Source of the DNA: Bradyrhizobium nitroreducens
GTDB lineage: Bacteria > Pseudomonadota > Alphaproteobacteria > Rhizobiales > Xanthobacteraceae
Assembly (NCBI RefSeq): GCF_002776695.1
Contig: NZ_LFJC01000003.1
Location: 2,024,487 to 2,088,486, forward strand
DNA length: 64,000 nucleotides
Reading direction: 5' to 3'
Below, piece after piece: positions 53,796 to 64,000 of the stretch (positions within the stretch are counted from its first letter, which is position 1; each line of letters starts with the position of its first letter). Below the pieces are notes generated by a model. It was not told where the DNA came from, ran no database searches, and saw only the letters and a list, made by a program, of their open reading frames with translations. A program made the position numbers and the translations under genes.

Positions 53796-55484
53796 TCAGG
53801 CCGCGCGGACGGATTCGAGGAACTGCGCGACCTCGACCTTGAGACGCGTGCTGTCGGTCGCCAGCGATTTCGCCGCCGACAGCACCTCGACCGAGGCTTC
53901 ACCGGTCTCGATCGCACCGCGTTGCACGTCGGTGATGTTCGCCGAAACTTCCTGCGTGCCGACCGAGGCCTGCTGCACGTTGCGCGAGATTTCCTGCGTG
54001 GCGGCGCCCTGCTGCTCGACGGCGGCGGCAATCGCCGCGGACACTTCGGACAGCCGCTCGATGGTGCCGCCGATCTCCTGAATGGCGCTGACGGATTCCT
54101 GCGTCGCGGCCTGGATGCCCGACACCTGCGCCCCGATCTCGCCGGTCGCCTTCGCGGTCTGCTCGGCCAGCGCCTTGACCTCGGAGGCGACGACCGCGAA
54201 GCCGCGGCCGGCTTCGCCCGCACGCGCCGCCTCGATGGTGGCGTTGAGCGCCAGCAGGTTGGTCTGGCCTGCAATGGTGTTGATGAGCTCGACCACGTCG
54301 CCGATGCGGGATGCGGCCTGCGACAGCGCGTTGACGCGCTCGTTGGTGCGCGCGGCCTGCTCGACGGCTTCCGCCGCCATCCGCGCCGAATCCTGCACGC
54401 GGCGGCTGATCTCGGTGATGGAGGACGACAGCTCCTCCGATGCGGAGGCGACCGCCTGGACGTTGGTCGAGGCTTCCTCGGACGCCGCGGCAACCACGGT
54501 CGCGAGCTCCTGGCCGCGCTGCGCAGTGCCGGTCAGCGTCGAGGCCGACGCCTCGAGCTCGGTCGAGGCCGAGGAGACCGTGCCGACGACTTCGCCGATC
54601 ATGGCTTCGAACTTGCGGGTGATGGCATCGACACGGCGGCCGCGTTCGATCTTGGCTTCGGCATCGGCCGCGGCCGCCTCGTCGGCGGCCTTCTTGGCGA
54701 TCAGCGCCTCCTTGAAGATCTGGAGCGCATCCGCCATCGAGCCGATCTCGGTCTTCTCGCCGCGATGCGGCACCTCGGCGGAGAGGTCGCCTTCGCCGAG
54801 CGACTGCATCGGCTTGATGATCGAGGCGATGCCGCGCGAGACGTCGCGCACGAGATAATAGGCGGCGGCGATCGCGATCACGACGGCGGCAACGATGATG
54901 CCGACCAGCACGCGGAAGATCAACGCGTAGCTGTCGGCCGCCTGCTTGGTCTCCAGCTCGGCGCCGCTGTTGTTGAGCTCGATGCCCTTCTGAAGCAGCG
55001 GATCGGCCGCCTGGGCCATCTTCGCCACCTTGGTCTGCAACAGCTCGTTGGCGTCAACCGGGAATTTGCCGACACTCTTGCGCGACAGCGCCATCGTCTC
55101 CTGCACGCCGTTCAGATATTCGGCCCACGCCTTGCTCCACTGCTCATAGAGAGAGCGCTCTTCGGGTACGGTGATCAGGCGCTCGTAGACCTTGCGGGTT
55201 TTCTCGATCCGGTCGCGCAAGCCTGCCAGCCGCTTCTCGGCGGCTTCCTTGCCTTCGGCACTGTCCTGCATCAGGTGCAGGCGAAGCGCGACGCGCAGCT
55301 CATTGATGTCGGCGCGCATGGAACCCAGCGCCCGCACGCTCGGCAGCCAGCTCTCGGCGATCTCGACGGTATGGGAGTTGATGTTCTGCATGGTGCCGAT
55401 CGCCATCACGCCGACACCGGCGAGCGAGAGCACGAGAACCGACAGCACGGTCAGCAGCTTGAAGACGATCGACAGCTTCGACAT
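53796..55484 (-). CDS. Methyl-accepting chemotaxis protein 1
   Basis: 562 residues from the ATG at 55484 (MSKLSIVFKLLTVL). TM1 is at about 8-30, a four-helix-bundle periplasmic sensor spans 31-185, TM2 is at about 188-212, then HAMP (SIIKPMQSLGEGDLSAEVP) and a long signalling domain whose hairpin tip is [45 protein letters not shown]. It binds CheA/CheW. No NWETF-type CheR/CheB tether; all three receptors instead end FLxxVRAA. A neighbour of two paralogues, no che genes in view. Confidence 0.93.
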   Translation of the reverse strand: MSKLSIVFKLLTVLSVLVLSLAGVGVMAIGTMQNINSHTVEIAESWLPSVRALGSMRADINELRVALRLHLMQDSAEGKEAAEKRLAGLRDRIEKTRKVYERLITVPEERSLYEQWSKAWAEYLNGVQETMALSRKSVGKFPVDANELLQTKVAKMAQAADPLLQKGIELNNSGAELETKQAADSYALIFRVLVGIIVAAVVIAIAAAYYLVRDVSRGIASIIKPMQSLGEGDLSAEVPHRGEKTEIGSMADALQIFKEALIAKKAADEAAAADAEAKIERGRRVDAITRKFEAMIGEVVGTVSSASTELEASASTLTGTAQRGQELATVVAAASEEASTNVQAVASASEELSSSITEISRRVQDSARMAAEAVEQAARTNERVNALSQAASRIGDVVELINTIAGQTNLLALNATIEAARAGEAGRGFAVVASEVKALAEQTAKATGEIGAQVSGIQAATQESVSAIQEIGGTIERLSEVSAAIAAAVEQQGAATQEISRNVQQASVGTQEVSANITDVQRGAIETGEASVEVLSAAKSLATDSTRLKVEVAQFLESVRAA

Positions 55485-55757
55485 CACACAAATCCCGGTG
55501 AAACCTACAACGCACAAATCACCTGCGCCGCAATCGTCGCGACGGACGGCAGGGCGGAGGTCATTCCAACAATGATGGCTGGTTCTTATCTCGTAAGATT
55601 GCGCCCATAATTGCAAACAGGCGTTAACAGGATGCTACGTTGAATTACGGAATTCGGCGCCACTGCCGTTATATGCCTCGCAATCATCTGCCGCGGCACG
55701 GCCGGTATCCGGCAACTCCACAACCAGCGCACCGCTCCGAACGGGCGGGCTGCCCGC

Positions 55758-57728
55758 TCAGGCCGCCCGCACCGTCTCCAGGAACCGCGCGACCTCGCTC
55801 TTGAGCCGGTTGCTGTCCTGCGACAGCGACTGCGCGGCCGAATGCACCTGCGCCGAGGCGGCGCCGGTCTCGCCCGCGCCACGCTGGACGTCGCCGATAT
55901 TCGCCGAGACGTCGGAGGTGCCCTGCGCGGCGTGCTGGATGTTGCGGGAAATCTCCTGCGTCGCAGCGCCCTGCTCTTCCACCGCCGCGGCGATGGTCGA
56001 GGAGATCTCCGACATCTTCGCGATGGTGTCCCCGATCTCCTTGATCGCGCCGACCGAATCCTCCGTCGCGGCCTGGATCGCGCCGATGTGCTGGCCGATC
56101 TCGCCGGTGGCTTTCGCGGTCTGCTCGGCGAGCGCCTTCACTTCGGTCGCGACCACGGCAAAGCCCTTGCCGGCTTCGCCCGCACGCGCGGCCTCGATCG
56201 TCGCGTTGAGCGCCAGCAGGTTGGTTTGCGCCGCGATGGTGTTGATCAGCTCGACCACGTCGCCGATGCGGGAGGCGGCCTTCGTCAGTTCGGCGACGCG
56301 TGCATTGGTGCGCTCGGCCTGCCCGACCGCGACGTCGGCGACGCGCGCGGATTCCTGCACCTGGCGGCCGATCTCGGAGACCGAGGAGGTCAACTCCTCG
56401 CTCGCTGACGACACCGATTGCACGTTGGCGGACGCCTCCTCCGAGGCCGCCGCCACGGCAGTGGCGAGGCCGTTGCCGCGCTCGGCGGCCCGCGTCAGCG
56501 TGTTGGAAGACGCCTCGAGCTCGGTCGCCGCCGACGACACGGTCTCGATGATCTCGCCGACCGCGGCTTCGAAGCGGTCGGCGAGCCGCTGCATGTCGGC
56601 CTTGCGCTGCTGCCGGACGCGCGCGTCCGCTTCGGCCTGCTCGGTGCGCAGCCGATCAGCCTCCGCCATATTGGTCTTGAATACCGCGACCGCGCCGGCC
56701 ATCTCGCCGATCTCATCCTTGCGGCCGAGGCCGGGGATCACGACGGAGGTATCGCCGTTTGCGAGGCCCGTCATCGACCGCACCATGGCGATCAGCGCGG
56801 ACGAGATCGAGCGGCCGATGAAGTAGGACACGCTCCCCACCAGCAGGACGGAGCATCCAAGCGCGACCCACATCCACAGCTTGATCGAAGCCCGCGTCGA
56901 CGCCTCGGATGCCTGTGCGGCGACATGGCGCTGAGTAACGTTCTTTTCGATGTCCTCGAGGATCGGCTCGATGGTACGAAATTCCCTGGACATTGCCGAG
57001 CCGTGCGCGGCGAGGTCCTGCGCGCCGGCTGCCCAGGCCGTGAAGTCAGCCTCGTACTTGGCAAGCTTCTTGCCGATATCGGCCTTGATCGCCGGGAGGA
57101 TTGTCGATGCTTCGACCTGCTTGGAGAATTCGCCCGCGGTCTTCCTGAGAGCCTCCACGTATTTCTGGTCGCGGCGCAGCATGAAGTCCTTCTCGTGACG
57201 ACGCATCGTCAGCATGCCGCTGGTAAGGCGGGGGTCGTCGATCTCCTTGAGCTTGGTCTCGATGTCGTGGACCGCCGTGCGCAGCGAGCCCGATAGCCCC
57301 AGTGTTTCGTTCAGTCCAAGCTTGATCTCGGCCTGCTCGACGGCTGTAAACTCCTTCGCGTATCTCTCGAACCCGGCGCGAACCTGCGACACCTTCTCGC
57401 CAATTCCCGCGTATGCTGCCGCACGCGTTGCGCTGCCGAGGCCATCGAGATTGCGGACGATGTCGGACGCGAGTTCGGCGTGACGTTTCGTGTAGGCCTG
57501 ATCGCGGCGGAGCTGGAAATCCTTCTCGGCCCGGCGCGCTTCGAGCATCTGCTGGGAGACCCGTTGGTTCAGGTCGGACATCCTGCGCGCCTCCTCAGCG
57601 ATATCGCGCGAGGTGTCCTGGGAGAGGCTGCCGATCTGGTAGATCGAGCCGAATGCGACGAGCCCGATGAGGCCAAACAGCCCGATCGCCATGACCTTGT
57701 GGGTCAGGCGAATGGAAATGCCACTCAT
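55758..57728 (-). CDS. Methyl-accepting chemotaxis protein 2 (HBM-type sensor likely)
   Basis: 656 residues from the ATG at 57728 (GGAGC upstream). TM1 is at about 9-29. The large periplasmic region (30-285) contains two copies of a motif, [19 protein letters not shown] and [19 protein letters not shown], typical of bimodular helical sensor domains. TM2 is near 290-312, then HAMP and the same hairpin tip as receptor 1. The signalling domains are near-identical, pointing to tandem duplication with sensor exchange. Ends FLETVRAA. Confidence 0.92.
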   Translation of the reverse strand: MSGISIRLTHKVMAIGLFGLIGLVAFGSIYQIGSLSQDTSRDIAEEARRMSDLNQRVSQQMLEARRAEKDFQLRRDQAYTKRHAELASDIVRNLDGLGSATRAAAYAGIGEKVSQVRAGFERYAKEFTAVEQAEIKLGLNETLGLSGSLRTAVHDIETKLKEIDDPRLTSGMLTMRRHEKDFMLRRDQKYVEALRKTAGEFSKQVEASTILPAIKADIGKKLAKYEADFTAWAAGAQDLAAHGSAMSREFRTIEPILEDIEKNVTQRHVAAQASEASTRASIKLWMWVALGCSVLLVGSVSYFIGRSISSALIAMVRSMTGLANGDTSVVIPGLGRKDEIGEMAGAVAVFKTNMAEADRLRTEQAEADARVRQQRKADMQRLADRFEAAVGEIIETVSSAATELEASSNTLTRAAERGNGLATAVAAASEEASANVQSVSSASEELTSSVSEIGRQVQESARVADVAVGQAERTNARVAELTKAASRIGDVVELINTIAAQTNLLALNATIEAARAGEAGKGFAVVATEVKALAEQTAKATGEIGQHIGAIQAATEDSVGAIKEIGDTIAKMSEISSTIAAAVEEQGAATQEISRNIQHAAQGTSDVSANIGDVQRGAGETGAASAQVHSAAQSLSQDSNRLKSEVARFLETVRAA

Positions 57729-57929
57729 GAAACTGCTCCAACGACTGAAACGCAATACGCGCAGGGCGACTCATTGCCCGGGAAATCACGGTGATCATGA
57801 CTGCGTCGCTTTTCCGGAAGGTTAACCGTGCGTGCACGGCTTCGCGGCGTCGAAATACGAACGCACGCGCACAACCGCCGCGCAGTCACGCGCGGCGGTT
57901 GCAAGCTCATCTGCCGAGAGATAGCGCCG

Positions 57930-59672
57930 TCAGGCGGCGCGCACTGTGTCGAGAAACTTGCCGACCTCGAGCTTGAGGCGGTTGCTGTCACCCGACAGCA
58001 TCTGCGCCGCGGACAGCACCTGCGAGGAAGCCGAACCGGTCTCGCTCGCACCGCGCTGCACGTCGGTGATGTTCGACGACACCTGATGCGTGCCCGCCGC
58101 CGCCTGCTGCACGTTGCGGGAAATTTCCTGCGTCGCGGCGCCCTGCTCTTCCACAGCGGCTGCGATGGTTGAGGAAATCTCCGACAGCTTCTCGATGGTG
58201 TGGCTGATGTCCTTGATGGCGCCAACCGAATGCTCGGTCGCGGTCTGGATGCTGGCGATCTGCTGGCCGATCTCGCCGGTCGCCTTCGCGGTCTGCTCGG
58301 CCAGCGCCTTGACTTCGGAAGCGACGACGGCAAATCCGCGGCCCGCCTCGCCGGCGCGCGCAGCTTCGATGGTTGCATTGAGCGCCAACAGATTGGTCTG
58401 GCCGGCGATGGTGTTGATCAGTTCGACGACATCGCCGATCCGCGTCGCTGCGGCGGACAGCTCGCCGACGCGATCGGTTGTGGTGCGGGCCTGGTTCACC
58501 GCTTCGCCCGCGACACGGGCGGATTCCTGCACCTGGCGGCTGATCTCGGTGATCGATGACGACAGCTCCTCGGTGGCCGACGCCACCGACTGCACGTTGG
58601 TGGACGCCTCCTCGGAGGCGGCGGCAACCACGGTGGTGAGCTCCTGTCCACGCGCCGCAGTCGATGTCAGGGTCGACGCCGAGGCCTCCAGTTCGGTTGC
58701 AGCCGATGACACGGTATCGACGATTTCGCCGATCGCGGCTTCGAAGCCGTCAGCCAGTTTGTGCATCTCGGCCTTGCGCTGCGCGGCCGCAAGCTGATCC
58801 TGCCTGGTCTTGGCCTCGGCTTCCTCGCGCGCCTTTTGTTCGGACACGAGCTTGAATTTCTCCACAGCACCCGCGACCTCGCCGACTTCGTCCTTGCGGC
58901 CAAGGCCCGGGAGCACGACCGAGAAGTCGCCGCCGGCCAGCTTCTCCATCGCAGAGGTCAGCGCACGCATGGGCCGCGCAATGCTGAAGACGGAAAAGAT
59001 GCACGTTCCGATCAGGACGAGCGCGACCAGCGCGCCTGTGATCATCGAGGTCCGGGCAACCGAGGCCGCCTCGGCTTCCGCTTCCGCACGCGTCTCGACG
59101 CTCCTTTGCTTGGCGAAATCGGTGATCTGGTTGGCGAGATCGGAAATCTCCGTGTTGATCGGCGCCAGCGTTCCCTTGCGGATGTGATCGATATCACTCG
59201 TAAGCTTGGCAAACAGCTCAACCGTTTCGGCGTCCCTCTTTCCTTCCAGCGCCAGCTCCTGCTTGCGGATGGCCTCGATCTGCTGCTGGCCCTTGCCGAA
59301 CTCGCCGATCAACATGGTCAGGCGATCGATCCGCTTGCGATTTTCAGCCGAGCGCGACAGCTTGGCCATCTCACCGGAGAACTTCAGCGCCGCTGTCTTC
59401 CGGTCGTTGAAATAGGTGACCGCCTTCTGCATCTCGACCGGAGAGGATGACGTCAGAATATCGCGAATGCCGATCTGCATGCCGCGGACCGACGCCTTCG
59501 CTTCCGCGGCGTTTAGCGCGATCGCCTGCTGTCCCGACGCGGCGTCACCGAGCATCTGGACGGAGGCATCTCCGCGCATTTGCAGGAAGATCATCAGCGC
59601 GACGAGCCCGATGGTCAGCACTGAGGTAATGGCGAGCTTGGTGCCAATTCGTAGGTTCTGAATGAACGTCAT
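57930..59672 (-). CDS. Methyl-accepting chemotaxis protein 3
   Basis: 580 residues from the ATG at 59672 ([26 protein letters not shown]). A four-helix-bundle-like sensor spans about 32-205, with TM2 at about 208-230, HAMP and the conserved signalling hairpin. Ends FLDTVRAA. The frame is open further upstream to 59861 but without receptor-like sequence. It is separated by about 200 bp from receptor 2; each gene probably has its own promoter. Confidence 0.92.
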   Translation of the reverse strand: MTFIQNLRIGTKLAITSVLTIGLVALMIFLQMRGDASVQMLGDAASGQQAIALNAAEAKASVRGMQIGIRDILTSSSPVEMQKAVTYFNDRKTAALKFSGEMAKLSRSAENRKRIDRLTMLIGEFGKGQQQIEAIRKQELALEGKRDAETVELFAKLTSDIDHIRKGTLAPINTEISDLANQITDFAKQRSVETRAEAEAEAASVARTSMITGALVALVLIGTCIFSVFSIARPMRALTSAMEKLAGGDFSVVLPGLGRKDEVGEVAGAVEKFKLVSEQKAREEAEAKTRQDQLAAAQRKAEMHKLADGFEAAIGEIVDTVSSAATELEASASTLTSTAARGQELTTVVAAASEEASTNVQSVASATEELSSSITEISRQVQESARVAGEAVNQARTTTDRVGELSAAATRIGDVVELINTIAGQTNLLALNATIEAARAGEAGRGFAVVASEVKALAEQTAKATGEIGQQIASIQTATEHSVGAIKDISHTIEKLSEISSTIAAAVEEQGAATQEISRNVQQAAAGTHQVSSNITDVQRGASETGSASSQVLSAAQMLSGDSNRLKLEVGKFLDTVRAA

Positions 59673-59901
59673 CGAGAATATCCCCGGGGGTACGCCTTTG
59701 CCGCGACGAAGCGTGCACAACCCGGGAAAACTAACAGCGAGCTTCCTCATTAACGTTAAGCAGAACCTCGACGGCCTAGGTAGAAGTACGGGAAAGGCCG
59801 TACGATCTGCCGAATTTCCGCAGCTTTTGCGTGCAATGACATCCGTTTCGCGGATTTGCACGCATGGGCATCGTTAACGCCGCCCGCGCCGTCGACGATT
59901 G

Positions 59902-60135
59902 TCAGCGCACGCTCTCGCCGAGGAGGCTGATGCGAAACACCGGCTTCTTGTTCTCGTCGAGCAGCTCCATGCACCACTCGGCGTTCGGCTTCAGGCTGCG
60001 CGCGATGCCACCGAGCAGGTTGGCGCAGACCTCCGTCATCTCGGTCCAGGCGGCAGCGCGATCCTCGAACTCGTAGGGCTGGTCGGCGGCGCCGGAATAG
60101 CGACCGGTGCTGATGCGGAAAAAGTACAGCGACAT
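59902..60135 (-). CDS. DUF6894-type small protein
   Basis: 77 residues from the ATG at 60135 (AAGGG upstream). MSLYFFRISTGRYSGAADQPYEFEDRAAAWTEMTEVCANLLGG and the C-terminal WCMELLDENKKPVFRISL are the pattern of small bradyrhizobial proteins of this family, often in many copies per genome. Function unknown. Confidence 0.82.
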   Translation of the reverse strand: MSLYFFRISTGRYSGAADQPYEFEDRAAAWTEMTEVCANLLGGIARSLKPNAEWCMELLDENKKPVFRISLLGESVR

Positions 60136-60300
60136 CGTTGAACCCTTTATCGGGCCGCGCCCCCCGGCCGTACGCAAACTGGAGCGCGAACCGCTACCAA
60201 CGCATGAAAGCCGCCGTCCGTATGACTACGGCGCGGCAGCTTCGTGTTCGATGAGGGTCTTCAACGACAAGGGGGGTGCGGGCTGTCCCGCAGGGCCGCC

Positions 60301-60900
60301 TCACTGGGTCGAACGGCGCAGCTCCAGCGGAGCCTCGTTCTTGGCCGGCTCGGACCTGGCTTCAGCCCTCACCGGCTCCAGCCGGCTGCTCTCGACGCGC
60401 GGCGTCTCCACGCGCGCGGCGACTTCGGTGTTGGACGAGCCGACCGAACCGGTGTGCTCCGCCCTGTGCAGCGAGCGCGGCCGCGCCGCAGCGCGTGCCA
60501 TCAGCATCTGGTTGCCGCCCTGGTGGTGGAAGTCGCAATAGGCGAAGCCCATGCCCGACACCGAGCCGCGGAAGCTGCGATCGTCGGTCTTTTCAAGGTT
60601 GAAGCAGGGCTCGAACGGAATGCCCTTGATCGAGGCGCAGACGTTCTGGCCGCGGATCTGAAGCGTGTTGCCGGGGAGCCTGAGATGCTTGACCGGGCCT
60701 GCGCCCGAGAACTGCACCGCACCGGCGGCGCCCAGATCGTCGAGGATGCGGCCCGCACCGCGGGTGCCGTCGAAACAGGTGAAGGCAAACACTTTGCCGG
60801 CGACGAAGCGGCGCGCTTCGTCGGCGTTCATGCTTCCGGCAATGGCCGGCGCAAACGTCGCTGCCGCCGTGACAGCCCCCAACACAATACGCGCAAGCAT
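60301..60900 (-). CDS. Exported hypothetical protein with Cys pairs
   Basis: 199 residues. Signal peptide MLARIVLGAVTAAATFAPAIAGS, a conserved domain (NADEARRFVAGKVFAFTCFDGTRGAGRILDDLGAAGAVQFSG, NVCASIKGIPFEPCFNLEKTDDRSFRGSVSGMGFAYCDFHHQG) with four Cys, then a low-complexity Arg/Glu/Pro tail. I recognise it only as a recurring rhizobial hypothetical. Start has GGAG upstream. Confidence 0.8.
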   Translation of the reverse strand: MLARIVLGAVTAAATFAPAIAGSMNADEARRFVAGKVFAFTCFDGTRGAGRILDDLGAAGAVQFSGAGPVKHLRLPGNTLQIRGQNVCASIKGIPFEPCFNLEKTDDRSFRGSVSGMGFAYCDFHHQGGNQMLMARAAARPRSLHRAEHTGSVGSSNTEVAARVETPRVESSRLEPVRAEARSEPAKNEAPLELRRSTQ

Positions 60901-61012
60901 GCTCTACTCCGAACCAACCCCAGCGCGGGCGATGCCTTATCTCTTTACCCGCTGCTTACCATACTAACCAAGGCAACATTGAAGCAGCTTGGTTGGTAAA
61001 GTCTGAACGCCG

Positions 61013-61999
61013 TTAGACAATTTTTACCACGATGCGACCGCGGACCTGGCCGGCCAGGATTTTCGCGCCCCACTCAAGAACTTCGTCGATCGGAATTTCA
61101 TGAGTGATTTCAGATAGTTTCGTCCGATCGAGATCGGAGGCCAGACGCTGCCAGGCAGCTTTCCGCGGCTCGATCGGACACATCACGGAGTCGATGCCGA
61201 GAAGGCACACTCCGCGCAAAATGAAGGGGGCGACAGAAGACGGCAGGTCCATGCCGGCCGCCAGGCCGCAGGCCGCGATCGCCCCGCCGTACTTCGTCAT
61301 CGACAGCAGATTCGCCAGCGTCGTGGAGCCGACGCTGTCCACGCCGCCCGCCCAGCGCTCCTTGGCCAGCGGCTTGGCCGCGCCCGACAATTCGTTGCGG
61401 TCGATGACCTCGGCAGCACCGATGTGTTTGAGATAGTCGGCCTCCGAGGCGCGGCCGGTCGAAGCGATGACGTGGTAGCCGAGCTTTGAGAGGACGGCGG
61501 TCGCGACCGAGCCGACGCCGCCGGCGGCACCCGTCACCACCACCGGGCCGCTCTTCGGCGACAGGCCGTGCTTCTCCAGCGCCAGCACCGAGAGCATGGC
61601 AGTGAAGCCGGCGGTGCCGATCGCCATGGCATCGCGCGCCGACAGGCCCTGCGGCAGGGCGACCAACCAGTCCCCCTTCACCCGCGCCTTCTCGGCATAG
61701 GCGCCGAGATGGGTCTCGCCCATGCCCCAGCCGGTGCAGACGACCTGGTCGCCGGCCTTCCACTGCGGATGGGAGGAGGCTTCGACCGTGCCGGCGAAAT
61801 CGATGCCCGCGATCATCGGGAAGCGGCGCACCACCGGAGCCTTGCCGGTGAGCGCAAGGCCGTCCTTGTAGTTCAGCGTCGACCATTCCACGCGAACGGT
61901 GACGTCGCCATCCATCAGCTCGGCTTCATCGAACTGCGTCAGCGTGGCGGTGGTGCCCTTGTCCGCCTTGTCGATCCTGACAGCCTTGAATGTGGCCAC
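61013..61999 (-). CDS. acuI: Acryloyl-CoA reductase AcuI / YhdH family
   Basis: 328 residues, GTG start with AGGGAG upstream. A zinc-free medium-chain reductase: [59 protein letters not shown] loop [23 protein letters not shown] and [14 protein letters not shown] are AcuI/YhdH hallmarks. It reduces acryloyl-CoA to propionyl-CoA with NADPH, guarding against acrylate. The MFS gene upstream, 41 bp away on the same strand, may share its transcript. Confidence 0.92.
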   Translation of the reverse strand: MATFKAVRIDKADKGTTATLTQFDEAELMDGDVTVRVEWSTLNYKDGLALTGKAPVVRRFPMIAGIDFAGTVEASSHPQWKAGDQVVCTGWGMGETHLGAYAEKARVKGDWLVALPQGLSARDAMAIGTAGFTAMLSVLALEKHGLSPKSGPVVVTGAAGGVGSVATAVLSKLGYHVIASTGRASEADYLKHIGAAEVIDRNELSGAAKPLAKERWAGGVDSVGSTTLANLLSMTKYGGAIAACGLAAGMDLPSSVAPFILRGVCLLGIDSVMCPIEPRKAAWQRLASDLDRTKLSEITHEIPIDEVLEWGAKILAGQVRGRIVVKIV

Positions 62000-62040
62000 G
62001 ACTGAACTCCCTGACTTGTTTGTCGGGATTGTTTAGCCGA

Positions 62041-63294
62041 TCAGGCAGGCTGCGCAACCGCCCGCTCGACGGGTTTCTCCACGATTGGGAGATTGATCAG
62101 CGCAGACAGCACGCCGAACAGGATCGAGAGCCACCAGATCGGCGTGTAGGAACCGAACTTCTCGAACACGATGCCGCCGAGCCAGACGCCGAGGAAGCCG
62201 CCGACCTGATGGCTGACGAAGGCGAAGCCGTAGAGCGTCGCAAGCCAACGCGTGCCGAACATCAGCGCCACCAGCGCCGAGGTCGGCGGCACCGTGGACA
62301 GCCAGGTCAGGCCGGAGACCGCGCCGAACGCGATCGCCGAGAACGGCGTGATCGGGAACGAGATGAAGGCGAGCGTCGCAAGCGCGCGCGTGAAGTAGAT
62401 GGTCGAGAGGATATAGCGCTTCGGCAAGCTGTTCTGGAGATAGCCGACGCTGAGCGACCCGATGATGTTGAACAGGCCGATCGCCGCGATCACCCAGCCG
62501 CCGGTTTGCGCGGTGATGCCGCGATCGACCAGGAAGGCCGGCAGATGCACGGTGATGAAGGCGAGCTGGAAGCCGCAGGTGAAGAAGCCGAGCACCAGCA
62601 GCACGTAGGAGCGGTGGCCGAAGGCTTCGGCCAACGCCCTGGTGAAGGTCTGCTCGTCCGCCGGCGCAGCGTTTGCCGCGTGTGCGACCGGCGGCGTCGA
62701 GAGCGCCAGCGACAGCGGGATGATCAGCAGCATCAGGAATCCGAACACGGAGAGCGCCTGCTGCCAGCCGAAATTGTCGATCAGCGCGACGCCGATCGGC
62801 GCGAACAGGAACTGACCGAACGAGCCCGCCGCGGTGCCGGCACCGAGCGCGAGGCCGCGCTTCTCCGCCGGCAGGAGCTTGGTGAACGCCGACAGCACCA
62901 GATTGAAGGAGCAGCCGGCAAGACCGAAGCCGACCATGACGCCCGCGCCGATGTCGAGCGACAGCGGCGTCGTGGAGTAGCGCATCAGCAGCAGGCCGCC
63001 GGCATAGAGCAGCGCGCCGACGCACATCACCCGAAACAGGCCGAAGCGATCGGCGACTGCGCCGGCGAACGGCTGGCCCAGGCCCCACAACAGATTCTGC
63101 ACGGCAATCGCGAGGCCAAACACGTCGCGGCCCCAGGAGAATTCGTGGCTCATCGGCTGGACGAAGAAGCCGAGCGCCGAACGCGGACCGAAACCCAGCA
63201 TGCCGATCGCGCAACCGCAGAGGATGATGACGGCCGGCGTGCGCCAGTTCGAGGAACGCGAGGCCGGAGCAAGTTCGCCCACTGATGTCGACAT
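62041..63294 (-). CDS. MFS transporter, monocarboxylate/OFA-like
   Basis: 417 residues, twelve predicted helices. NWRTPAVIILCGCAIGMLGFGPRSALGFFVQPMSHEF and WGLGQPFAGAVADRFGLFRVM resemble the family that includes oxalate/formate and monocarboxylate carriers. The central loop lies near residue 205-220. Substrate unknown; linkage with acuI suggests a small carboxylate such as acrylate or propionate, which is inference. Confidence 0.88.
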   Translation of the reverse strand: MSTSVGELAPASRSSNWRTPAVIILCGCAIGMLGFGPRSALGFFVQPMSHEFSWGRDVFGLAIAVQNLLWGLGQPFAGAVADRFGLFRVMCVGALLYAGGLLLMRYSTTPLSLDIGAGVMVGFGLAGCSFNLVLSAFTKLLPAEKRGLALGAGTAAGSFGQFLFAPIGVALIDNFGWQQALSVFGFLMLLIIPLSLALSTPPVAHAANAAPADEQTFTRALAEAFGHRSYVLLVLGFFTCGFQLAFITVHLPAFLVDRGITAQTGGWVIAAIGLFNIIGSLSVGYLQNSLPKRYILSTIYFTRALATLAFISFPITPFSAIAFGAVSGLTWLSTVPPTSALVALMFGTRWLATLYGFAFVSHQVGGFLGVWLGGIVFEKFGSYTPIWWLSILFGVLSALINLPIVEKPVERAVAQPA

Positions 63295-63518
63295 GGTGTT
63301 CCTCGTCTGTCATTGGCGGATTCGCCAAGCGGCGGCACGAAGGTGCCATTTAATGCACTTGCATGAAAACCCCAAGCCAAAAGCGATTGCATTCCACGGG
63401 GAGCTTTCGCGGGAGCATTGCATTCCGGTCTGGCCTCGCCCGGCACGCCAAGCCGGAGTTGACGGAAAAGTGTGCGGCCGGATCTGGCGGTCCCAAGCCG
63501 AGCGTGCTATGTCTGATT

Positions 63519-63609
63519 TGCTCAATTTGAGTATATTAGGACATCAATGAAATCCGCGCCGGCCATCTTGGCCGGACGATTCAGACCCCTGATATACTCA
63601 AACTGAGCA
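63519..63609 (+). promoter_or_regulatory. Twin palindromic operators in a large inverted repeat upstream of nadA
   Basis: TGCTCAATTTGAGTATAT (63519-63536) and ATATACTCAAACTGAGCA (63592-63609) are inverted copies with one mismatch in 18. Each contains a near-palindrome of the form CTCAA-x-TGAG. Between them is a hairpin CCGGCCA-TCT-TGGCCGG (about 63559-63575). The second copy ends 23 bp before the nadA start. The rest of the gap 63295-63518 shows nothing. Confidence 0.75.
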
Positions 63610-63632
63610 CAATTATCGAAAGGGAGGCTTCA

Positions 63633-64000
63633 ATGCCGATTGCTGGAATTTACGGCCCCGACGATCTCGCCAACCGGCCGCAGGGCCACGCCACCGCCTC
63701 CCCCCGAGCTGCGCCGGCGCGCACCGAGCCGGCGCTGCCGATGCCCTCGCTGGCGTGGACGCCGGAGGTCGAACAGGCCACCGCACCGCTCTATGAGCGC
63801 GTGAAGCATGTGATCCCGCCGATCGAGTGGCCGCTGATGGCGCCGACGATCCAGGCGATCAACGAGCTGAAGCGCACGCGCGGCGCGGTGATCCTCGCGC
63901 ACAACTATCAGGCGCCGGAGATCTTCCACTGCGTCGCCGATATCGGCGGCGATTCGCTTCAGCTCGCCGTCGAAGCCACCAAGGTGAAATCAGGCATCAT
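63633..64000 (+). CDS. nadA: Quinolinate synthase NadA, N-terminal part (runs off the window)
   Basis: The ATG at 63633 has GGGAGG 5 nt upstream. 122 residues are visible: a variable Ala/Pro-rich leader, then [53 protein letters not shown], the first NadA domain with the conserved HNYQ. NadA is a 4Fe-4S enzyme joining iminoaspartate and dihydroxyacetone phosphate to quinolinate. nadB and nadC would be expected to follow. Likely repressed through the upstream palindromes. Confidence 0.93.
   Translation, partial: MPIAGIYGPDDLANRPQGHATASPRAAPARTEPALPMPSLAWTPEVEQATAPLYERVKHVIPPIEWPLMAPTIQAINELKRTRGAVILAHNYQAPEIFHCVADIGGDSLQLAVEATKVKSGI

Noticed and set aside
1..64000. CRISPR arrays
   Set aside because: No set of regularly spaced identical repeats with unique spacers was seen; all repeats found are palindromes, direct operator repeats or IS ends.

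Overview
The window looks like a chromosomal segment of a Bradyrhizobium-like alphaproteobacterium. Evidence is the GC-rich coding style, clustered DUF6894, TIGR02301 and NadQ-type 'NAD regulator' proteins, FlgL/FlgK/FlgE/FlgD forms of the Rhizobiales type, and many dispersed palindromic intergenic repeats. This is inferred from gene content; no database was searched.

Layout. (1) 1-10.1 kb, all on the minus strand: a partial AraC-type regulator, then late flagellar genes (flgL, flgK, flgE, a flagellin, flgH, flgD). (2) 10.8-18.8 kb: an RND multidrug efflux operon (adaptor, pump, NodT-type outer-membrane factor) divergent from a BaeRS/AdeRS-like two-component pair. (3) 18.8-26.4 kb: two paralogous OmpR-family two-component operons interleaved with small exported proteins (glycine-zipper/Tyr-rich, helix-hairpin-helix, SH3) and a cytochrome b561. 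Intergenic regions here carry direct repeats of G(T/C)AAT spaced exactly 11 bp, which look like a shared OmpR-family operator and define a local envelope regulon. (4) 26.5-30.7 kb: a scarred, AT-richer accessory stretch with an aminotransferase remnant, 3' fragments of tRNA-Met and tRNA-Lys, a 25-bp tRNA-Pro core copy and an intact tRNA-Pro(CGG). The tRNA-Pro copies bracket about 3 kb holding a 52-aa ORF and a 702-aa protein that joins a GHKL ATPase to a PD-(D/E)XK nuclease-like C-terminus. This is the best candidate for an undescribed, possibly anti-phage, system. (5) 30.8-64 kb: ordinary high-GC chromosome: Sua5, a D-2-hydroxyacid dehydrogenase, NudK, a family III CoA-transferase, an SRAP protein, an ECF sigma/DUF4142/cupredoxin group, dihydroorotase, YgfZ, Tag, NadQ, a DUF2339 protein, three tandem chemoreceptors, AcuI, an MFS transporter and the start of nadA. 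An ISAs1-family element with perfect 10-bp target duplications sits inside one of the dispersed palindromes.

How parts work together. The efflux operon and its divergent sensor pair form one drug/envelope-stress module, with a perfect 11-bp tandem repeat between them. The two paralogous sensor pairs probably control themselves and the small exported proteins around them. The NadQ-like regulator at 50 kb probably represses nadA at 63.6 kb through twin CTCAA-type palindromes in a large inverted repeat.
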